The notes under the pieces were generated by a model that did no database searches, was not told the DNA's origin, and saw only the letters and a program-made list of their open reading frames with translations. From Bacteroidota bacterium (lineage in GTDB: Bacteria; Bacteroidota; Bacteroidia; Flavobacteriales; Flavobacteriaceae), in assembly GCA_023386255.1 (NCBI GenBank), contig JAEWKB010000134.1:1-11603 (forward strand): DNA of 11,603 nt. The letters run 5' to 3'. Made by a program: the position numbers and the translations under genes. How positions within the stretch are numbered: position 1 is the stretch's first letter; each line of letters starts with the position of its first letter. This document shows, piece by piece, positions 6,985-11,603 of the stretch.

Positions 6985-8421
6985 ATGAAATCATTAATTT
7001 CCAAGTACTTGTTAGTTGGTTTTGCCGCAACAGGTTTGCTGGCAGGATGTGCTAACAATGATGATTATGGTACGCCCGAGTCTAATTGCATCAATCCGGG
7101 CCTTACTGCTAACCAAACCGTTCAGGCTGTAGTGTCTGCCGCACCAAATATTACACCGGTGGTTTATACTGCAGATGATATTATTGAAGCCTATGTAACT
7201 TCAAGCGATGAAAGGGGTACCTTTTTCAAATCTATATCGCTGCAAACTAATCCTGCCGATAATTCACAGCCTGTAGGTTTTAGCGTTTCGGTTGATGAGC
7301 CTGGGTTATTTACCAAAGGTTTTATTCCGGGTACAAAAGTTTACATTAAGCTTAAAGACCTGTATACTGCTAAAGACTTCGGATCATTGAAGGTGGGAGC
7401 CTTATATCTGGATGGAGAAGACGAAATAGTAGGCCGTATTGGTGCGGGTGACTATAGTAAACATCTTTTTGTATCAACTTGTGAAAGGATTGATGAAGAA
7501 GAACTTGTACAGCCACTAACTATAGCGCAGGCTAAAGCTGATAACAAAATCAATACGCTTATTGAGCTGCAGGGAGTTCAGTTTAAAGAAGAATCTTTCC
7601 CTTATGCTTATTATGATGAAAGCGCTCCTACATCAAACGGCAGCAACCCACGCACTATTGGTGGTGCTACCAACCACTTATTGGTTGATGCACAGGGTAA
7701 TGAAATTATTTTCCGTACCAGCAGCTTTGCCAACTTTGCCGGGAAAAAAATCCCGCAGGGATCGGGTAAAGTAAGAGGCGTACTTACTAAGTTTCAAAGT
7801 GATTACCAGTTCATTCCTCGTTATGAGTCTGACATCCAGCTTAACCAGCCAAGGCTTGTTGACGAAGATCCGGGACCAGGCCCAGGACCGGGACCAGGAC
7901 CGGGACCCGGAGCAGTAGCATTATTCCCTGGCAATAATTTTGAAAACTATCCTGCATTCCTGAGCAGCATAAACAGCTTTGGCATTAAGCCATATGCAAC
8001 GCAGGGTACAGGAAATGGTTTAAGCGGAAGCAATTCATTGCAAATTATTACAACAGGAGCTACTGCAAATGATTATGTATTTACAATAAAGGCACAAGGC
8101 GGTTTACCGGCTACTTATTCAAAAATCCATTTCTACGTTAAAGGAACATCTGCCAAAAGCTTATCTCTAAACGTATACAAGCAGGGAACTGGCTTTTATC
8201 CTTTTAATGCAGGAGATGTTACAACTAATAAGATACTTACACCTGCAGGAAACAACCAATACACAGGAACTATTGATACCGCAGGTCAGTGGGTACTTAT
8301 AACATTAGATTTGAGCACAATAACCGACCTTAATACATCAGCAACTGGGGACTTGTTTGCTTTAAAAATTGGAAGCAATTCAAACTATAACCTTCAGTTC
8401 GATAATTTTACAATTGAATAA
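6985..8421 (+). CDS. DUF5689 lipoprotein with Pro-Gly linker and C-terminal beta-sandwich
   Basis: A 478-residue lipoprotein, last gene of the receptor operon. The signal peptide ends in a perfect lipobox, LAG-Cys22, followed by CANNDDYG, whose Asp pair suits surface export. Residues about 60-290 match DUF5689 as I know it: IIEAYVTSSDERGTFFKSIS, GFSVSVDEPGLFTKGFIPGT, KVYIKLKDLY, VGRIGAGDYSKHLFV, LIELQGVQF, and the closing LTKFQSDYQFIPRYESDIQL. Seven Pro-Gly pairs (296-309) form a linker. Residues about 310-478 form a second, carbohydrate-binding-module-like beta-sandwich (VALFPGNNFENYPAF, FYVKGTSAKSLSLNVYK, WVLITLDLSTI, ending NLQFDNFTIE). DUF5689 has no settled function to my knowledge, but often sits with TonB receptors and secreted nucleases in this phylum. 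A surface ligand-binding role is inferred. Spacing from the preceding gene is 11 bp, and a terminator follows 20 bp after the stop. Confidence 0.88.
   Translation: MKSLISKYLLVGFAATGLLAGCANNDDYGTPESNCINPGLTANQTVQAVVSAAPNITPVVYTADDIIEAYVTSSDERGTFFKSISLQTNPADNSQPVGFSVSVDEPGLFTKGFIPGTKVYIKLKDLYTAKDFGSLKVGALYLDGEDEIVGRIGAGDYSKHLFVSTCERIDEEELVQPLTIAQAKADNKINTLIELQGVQFKEESFPYAYYDESAPTSNGSNPRTIGGATNHLLVDAQGNEIIFRTSSFANFAGKKIPQGSGKVRGVLTKFQSDYQFIPRYESDIQLNQPRLVDEDPGPGPGPGPGPGPGAVALFPGNNFENYPAFLSSINSFGIKPYATQGTGNGLSGSNSLQIITTGATANDYVFTIKAQGGLPATYSKIHFYVKGTSAKSLSLNVYKQGTGFYPFNAGDVTTNKILTPAGNNQYTGTIDTAGQWVLITLDLSTITDLNTSATGDLFALKIGSNSNYNLQFDNFTIE
7870..7911 (+). repeat. In-frame (Pro-Gly)7 linker repeat
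   Basis: Forty-two bases encode seven Pro-Gly pairs (residues 296-309) with synonymous third-base changes. The 12-base unit CCGGGACCAGGA recurs imperfectly. It joins the DUF5689 part to the C-terminal beta-sandwich and is expected to be an extended flexible spacer. Such tandem units can change copy number by slippage. Confidence 0.9.
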
Positions 8422-8441
8422 GTGATTAAGACTTTGATAGG

Positions 8442-8468
8442 AAAGCGGGCCTTGTGCCCGCTTTTTTT
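8442..8468 (+). terminator. Rho-independent terminator of the receptor operon
   Basis: Stem AAAGCGGGC / GCCCGCTTT (9 bp) with a CTTGT loop, followed by a run of seven or more T. It lies 20 bp after the stop codon of the DUF5689 gene and ends the three-gene operon. Confidence 0.93.
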
Positions 8469-8914
8469 ATTTACAGGCATTATAAAAGAAGAAAGCGCGC
8501 GCAGAGTGGTATAAAGCATTTAATGTTATAAAGTCGCTTACATGTAAGATATGCGCTTTTTAAAAGCCAATTCACATGTTGTTTAGTTACCTTAAATTAG
8601 TATAGGCTGATTGCTTGCCGACTATGGTCAATATTATGAGAAAAATATTTTCCTGCTGTACCGGTTGTGGATGAACAATCCGCTATATCTCCACCTAATT
8701 CAAAAATTTAAGCATGACCTGAGGAACCTTGTATGCAGATGCTTCAAAACTGCTGAGTAAGCAAGCCGGTTAGCTTTCAAAACCTTCGATATTATACATA
8801 CGTTAGATCTTTCTAGGTACTGGGCATCTGTCAATTGTGCAGCATTGCGTTAGATGAAGCTGAAGAACTCTAAGCTAAAGCCTTAATCGGGAATCATCCT
8901 GACAGCTTAATGTT
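8469..8914. other. Gene-free interval between two facing terminators
   Basis: About 450 bp without a convincing coding region in any frame and without a TAnnTTTG element that I could find on either strand. The left end has GCGCGCGC (8495-8502). There is also an inverted repeat AAAGCGC (8492-8498) / GCGCTTT (8553-8559) that encloses a perfect 12-bp palindrome CTTACATGTAAG (8537-8548). The rest is ordinary A/T-rich sequence. The longest open stretch worth noting, on the plus strand at about 8617-8757, has no start context or family signature. It may be the remains of a lost gene, or carry an unrecognised RNA; nothing here decides. Confidence 0.5.
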
Positions 8915-8950
8915 TAAAACAAAAAAAGCAGCCCTTGTGTGGGCTGCTTT
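8915..8950 (-). terminator. Rho-independent terminator of the OmpA-family gene
   Basis: On the minus strand the stem AAAGCAGCCC / GGGCTGCTTT (10 bp, 8941-8950 with 8925-8934) has a six-base ACACAA loop and is followed by a T run (TTTTTTT, then GTTTTAAA). It lies 23 bp after the stop of the OmpA-family gene and ends the PorP/SprF-OmpA transcript. Confidence 0.92.
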
Positions 8951-8973
8951 AGGTATTGATAGGCTGTTTGTTC

Positions 8974-10848
8974 TTATTTCTTCACGATAAGGAACTCTGA
9001 GCGGCGGTTTTGTGCGTGCTGCTCTTCGGTACAGTTGTCTCCGCATGGTACCTTAGGCTGGCTCTCGCCATACCCCTGGCCTGATATGCGGGCTTTGGCT
9101 ATACCCCTTGAGATGATGTACTGTACTGTTGACTTGGCCCTGCGGTTAGACAGGTTCATGTTGTACTGGTCACTACCTCTTGAGTCGGTGTGGCCTTTTA
9201 CCATGATTACCATCTCCGGCTTGGCCTTCATCGCTTCTACAAGCTTGTCAAGCTCAAATGCGCCTTCTTTGGTGATGTTGCTCTTGTCAAACTCAAAGTA
9301 GATGTCGTTTAGCACTACTTCCACATCGGTGATGATCTTCTCTATCTCGTTCAGGTTGGCCGATACTGTTACCGTGCCGCCTTTGGTTTTGGCTATCGGG
9401 AAGGTGTTGTTCTCATACCCTTCTGCCGAGGCTTGTATCGTGTAAGCCCTGTCGCAGTCTACGCTGTAGGTTACGTTTCCGTCTGCCCCTGTTGTGCGTG
9501 TCTCTATTACGTTGTTCTTCTCATCCAGTATGGCTACCCTGGCATTGGCAAGCGGCTCGCCTGTCTTGGCGTCGCGTACCATTACTATGGCTTCTACCCC
9601 GCATACCGGCGTTGCCGTGTACATCTGGTCTACACCGCTGCGGTTGCTGGCAAAGAAACCTATGCCTTTCTTGTTGTTGATGGTAAAGGAGAAGTCGTCT
9701 TTATTGGTGTTTACCGGCGCCCCTACGTTCATCGCGTCGGTGCCTTTGGCAAGGTCTGTTACAAAGATGTCAAGCCCCCCGAAGCCTTTGCGCCCGTCTG
9801 AAGAGAAGTACAGCTTGTTGTCATCGGTTATGTACGGGAAGTTCTCCGTGCCGTCAGTGTTCACTTTCGGGCCAAGGTTCTGCGGCTCACCATAGGTGTT
9901 GCCTTCCTTTACTTCCACTTTCCAGATGTCGCCTTTGCCTAACCCGCCTTCCCTGTCAGAGGTGAAGTACAGCGTTTTGCCGTCGGCACTTATCGCCGGG
10001 TTACCAGTTGACCATCGTTTATCGTTGAATGGCACCATCTGGATGTTGCCCCACTTGCCGTTCTCTCTTGTGGCCCTGTACAGGAACACCTGGCCTTTTT
10101 TAAGGTTGTTCTCCCTGTCACGCTCAAACTGCTTGCGCTCCTTGAAGCTCTCACTGGCAAAGTACATGGTGTTGCCGTCGGCGGTTACCGCTACCGGGCC
10201 GTCATGCCACTTGCTGTTCAGGTCGGCTACAGGTACCGGCGCACTAAAGGTGCCGTTGGCATTGTAGGTGGCCGTATAGATGTCAAGGTACGGCTGCTCG
10301 TTCCACCCGTAGGTTTTGCGTGCGGTGTTCCTCGCACTGGTAAAATACAGCGTGTTGTCATCGGTAAGCACACCGCCAAAGCTGCTGTACTTAGGGTCGT
10401 TGATGTCCAACAGCTTCTCATCAAAAAGCTTCTCCTGGTTCCTTAGTTTCGGAAGGTAGTTAGGGTCCTGCTTAAAGATGATTGACCTCTGGTCATTCGG
10501 CTCCATTGAGGCAAACTTCTGCATCTGCTTGTTGGCATCCTCATAACGGCCTTCGGCTTTCAGCATCTGCGCGTACTTGTAGTAGGTCTCTGCATCCTGA
10601 GGGGTTTCTATGGCTTTTGCATACCATTTTACCGCTTCTTTGGAGTTGTACACGTTGTAGTAGCTTTCTGCCAGCTGTTTGTAAACATACGCGTCGGCTT
10701 TGCCTTTCTCGGCAAGCTTCAGGTATTCATCGGCCGCGTCAACATATTCAAGCCTCGCGTATAGCTTGTCGGCTGTCTCGGTATCCTTGTTTTGTGCCGC
10801 CACCATCATTCCGGCAAGCAGGCCAAGAGTAATATATAGTTTCTTCAT
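8974..10848 (-). CDS. OmpA-family protein with TPR-like, PD40 and carboxypeptidase-like domains
   Basis: Periplasmic/outer-membrane-associated protein of 624 residues that probably tethers a secretion or adhesin complex to peptidoglycan. A signal peptide (1-18, cut at VAA before Gln19) is followed by TPR-like helices (about 25-120, e.g. YVYKQLAESYYNVYNSKEAV and AETYYKYAQMLKAEGRYEDA). Next come WD40-like PD40 repeats (about 155-410), each with a DGxTLYFxSxR-type core: LTDDNTLYFTSAR, TADGNTMYFASES, SADGKTLYFTSDREGG, TDDNKLYFSSDGRKGFGGLD, and a last one with GIGFFASNRSG. A carboxypeptidase-regulatory-like domain follows (AIVMVRDAKTGEPLANARVA). The C-terminal OmpA domain (about 515-624) has IYFEFDKSNI, the binding residues of KGHTDSRGSDQYN and LSNRRA, and NRRSEF, with a Cys pair in PCGDNC. 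The stop of the PorP/SprF gene lies 20 bp upstream of its ATG, so they are co-transcribed. The architecture resembles PorE and related proteins, but such paralogues are many, so I give no symbol. Confidence 0.93.
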   Translation of the reverse strand: MKKLYITLGLLAGMMVAAQNKDTETADKLYARLEYVDAADEYLKLAEKGKADAYVYKQLAESYYNVYNSKEAVKWYAKAIETPQDAETYYKYAQMLKAEGRYEDANKQMQKFASMEPNDQRSIIFKQDPNYLPKLRNQEKLFDEKLLDINDPKYSSFGGVLTDDNTLYFTSARNTARKTYGWNEQPYLDIYTATYNANGTFSAPVPVADLNSKWHDGPVAVTADGNTMYFASESFKERKQFERDRENNLKKGQVFLYRATRENGKWGNIQMVPFNDKRWSTGNPAISADGKTLYFTSDREGGLGKGDIWKVEVKEGNTYGEPQNLGPKVNTDGTENFPYITDDNKLYFSSDGRKGFGGLDIFVTDLAKGTDAMNVGAPVNTNKDDFSFTINNKKGIGFFASNRSGVDQMYTATPVCGVEAIVMVRDAKTGEPLANARVAILDEKNNVIETRTTGADGNVTYSVDCDRAYTIQASAEGYENNTFPIAKTKGGTVTVSANLNEIEKIITDVEVVLNDIYFEFDKSNITKEGAFELDKLVEAMKAKPEMVIMVKGHTDSRGSDQYNMNLSNRRAKSTVQYIISRGIAKARISGQGYGESQPKVPCGDNCTEEQHAQNRRSEFLIVKK

Positions 10849-10868
10849 TGTCTTGTGTCGCTTTTAGG

Positions 10869-11603
10869 TTAGAAATAACGTGGTGAACGGGATACTTTTT
10901 TCGGGAAGTTCAGATCGAACAGCAGCAGCACCTCGTGCGATGACGGGGTGGTCACGTTAAGGTCGGATATGATGTGGTCATACGCATACCCTATCCTGAG
11001 GTTAGGGGTGATGGCAAAGTTCACCATCGCGCCAAAGCTGTCGTCAAGGCGGTAGGTGGCACCTATCTCAAAGCGCTCATAGAACAAAAAGTTGGCCGAT
11101 ACATCCAGTGAAGGGGATACGTCAAAGGCGGACTTCAATAATGCCGAGGGCTTGAACTTGGTGTTCTCTGTAAGCTGGAACACATAACCTGCTGTTAAGA
11201 AGTAGTGCTGCGTCTCTGAACCGAACTGGCGCTCCTGCCCGTCATCATTGATGTCAAGGTGCTTGCTCTTTAGCATGTTCGGCACCGAGAAGGCTACATA
11301 GTAGTTGTCGGTATAGTAGAAAAAGCCGGCCCCTACGTTAAAGTAGGTCTTGTTGCTGTTCTCGCTAAAGGCAGGGTCATTGGGCTGGGGTACGTTGTTC
11401 TGCCCGATGTCGGTGTACAAACCTACATCATGGAAGGTTAAGCCTGCCTTGATGCCCAGTGCCAGGCGGTGCTCTCCTCCAAGGTTAAGGGTGTAGGAGA
11501 AATCGCCATATACATTGGTCTCTTCTACCGGGCCTATTTTATCATTAATTACCGATAGCCCCAAGCCTACGTTCTTACCTACAGGGCTGTGGCCCGAAAA
11601 GGT
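10869..11603 (-). CDS. PorP/SprF-family type IX secretion membrane protein, 5' end cut by window
   Basis: Outer-membrane beta-barrel protein of the PorP/SprF family, needed in characterised cases for export or surface placement of a partner adhesin through the type IX system. 244 codons are visible. The frame stays open to the right edge (TFSGHSPVGKNVGLGLSV), so the start and probably 60-70 residues lie outside; the TTG at 11562-11564 is an internal Leu codon, not a start. Family features include GKNVGLGLSVINDKIGPVEE, amphipathic strands such as HRLALGIKAGLTF and YYVAFSVPNML, FLTAGYVFQL, KPSALLKSAF, FEIGATYRLDDSFGAMVNF and RIGYAYDHIISDL, and the C-terminal end SHEVLLLFDLNF...SPRYF. It is followed 20 bp later by the OmpA/PD40 gene, the usual pairing. 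Confidence 0.92.
   Translation of the reverse strand, partial: TFSGHSPVGKNVGLGLSVINDKIGPVEETNVYGDFSYTLNLGGEHRLALGIKAGLTFHDVGLYTDIGQNNVPQPNDPAFSENSNKTYFNVGAGFFYYTDNYYVAFSVPNMLKSKHLDINDDGQERQFGSETQHYFLTAGYVFQLTENTKFKPSALLKSAFDVSPSLDVSANFLFYERFEIGATYRLDDSFGAMVNFAITPNLRIGYAYDHIISDLNVTTPSSHEVLLLFDLNFPKKVSRSPRYF

Noticed and set aside
7870..7911. Tandem (Pro-Gly) coding repeat as a possible CRISPR-like or mobile repeat
   Set aside because: It is an in-frame linker with synonymous variation, far too short and continuous to be a spacer array, and has no flanking mobile-element features.
8617..8880. Plus-strand stretch reading like a decayed protein gene with a few in-frame stops
   Set aside because: Three to four stops in about 88 codons is close to chance at this base composition, no start context or family motif is visible, and I could not match it to any known protein.
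9433..9895. Several plus-strand open frames opposite the OmpA-family gene
   Set aside because: These are antisense shadows produced by the G/C-rich codon pattern of the minus-strand gene; none has a start region or domain signature.

Overview
The window looks like a piece of a Flavobacteriaceae (Bacteroidota) chromosome. The evidence is a PorP/SprF-family protein next to an OmpA/PD40 protein (type IX secretion and gliding context), a SusC-type TonB receptor with an N-terminal carboxypeptidase-like domain, lipoproteins with acidic residues after the lipidated Cys, TAnnTTTG-type -7 promoter elements, and A/T-rich start regions without Shine-Dalgarno sequences. By eye the G+C is in the low to mid 40s, and nearer 50% in the right-hand minus-strand genes.

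Layout. (1) Positions 1-2247, minus strand, hold two catabolic enzymes. A 3-hydroxyanthranilate 3,4-dioxygenase (tryptophan/kynurenine route) is followed downstream by an ALDH7-type aldehyde dehydrogenase (alpha-aminoadipate semialdehyde/piperideine-6-carboxylate type) that runs off the left edge. A repeat-like palindromic element and a promoter for the dehydrogenase lie between them. (2) Positions 2276-8468 hold a cell-envelope locus with two arms that diverge from an intergenic region at 3414-3548. The minus arm is one secreted endonuclease/exonuclease/phosphatase-fold protein ending at a UUCG-loop terminator. The plus arm is a three-gene operon: TonB-dependent receptor, a small choice-of-anchor-J lipoprotein, and a DUF5689 lipoprotein with a Pro-Gly linker and a second beta-sandwich. 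It ends at a strong terminator. (3) Positions 8469-8914 hold no recognisable gene and lie between two terminators that face each other. (4) Positions 8915-11603, minus strand, hold an OmpA-family protein with TPR-like, PD40 and peptidoglycan-binding parts, preceded 20 bp upstream by a PorP/SprF-family outer-membrane protein that is cut by the right edge.

How the genes may work together. The central locus is the most interesting part. A secreted phosphodiesterase/nuclease-fold enzyme, a TonB-dependent outer-membrane transporter and two probably surface-exposed lipoproteins together suggest a surface capture-and-import system without a SusD. The substrate cannot be read from the sequence; a nucleic acid or another phosphoester is a reasonable hypothesis because of the enzyme. 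The right-hand pair is the usual partner set of a type IX-secreted adhesin, which would be expected just beyond the right edge.
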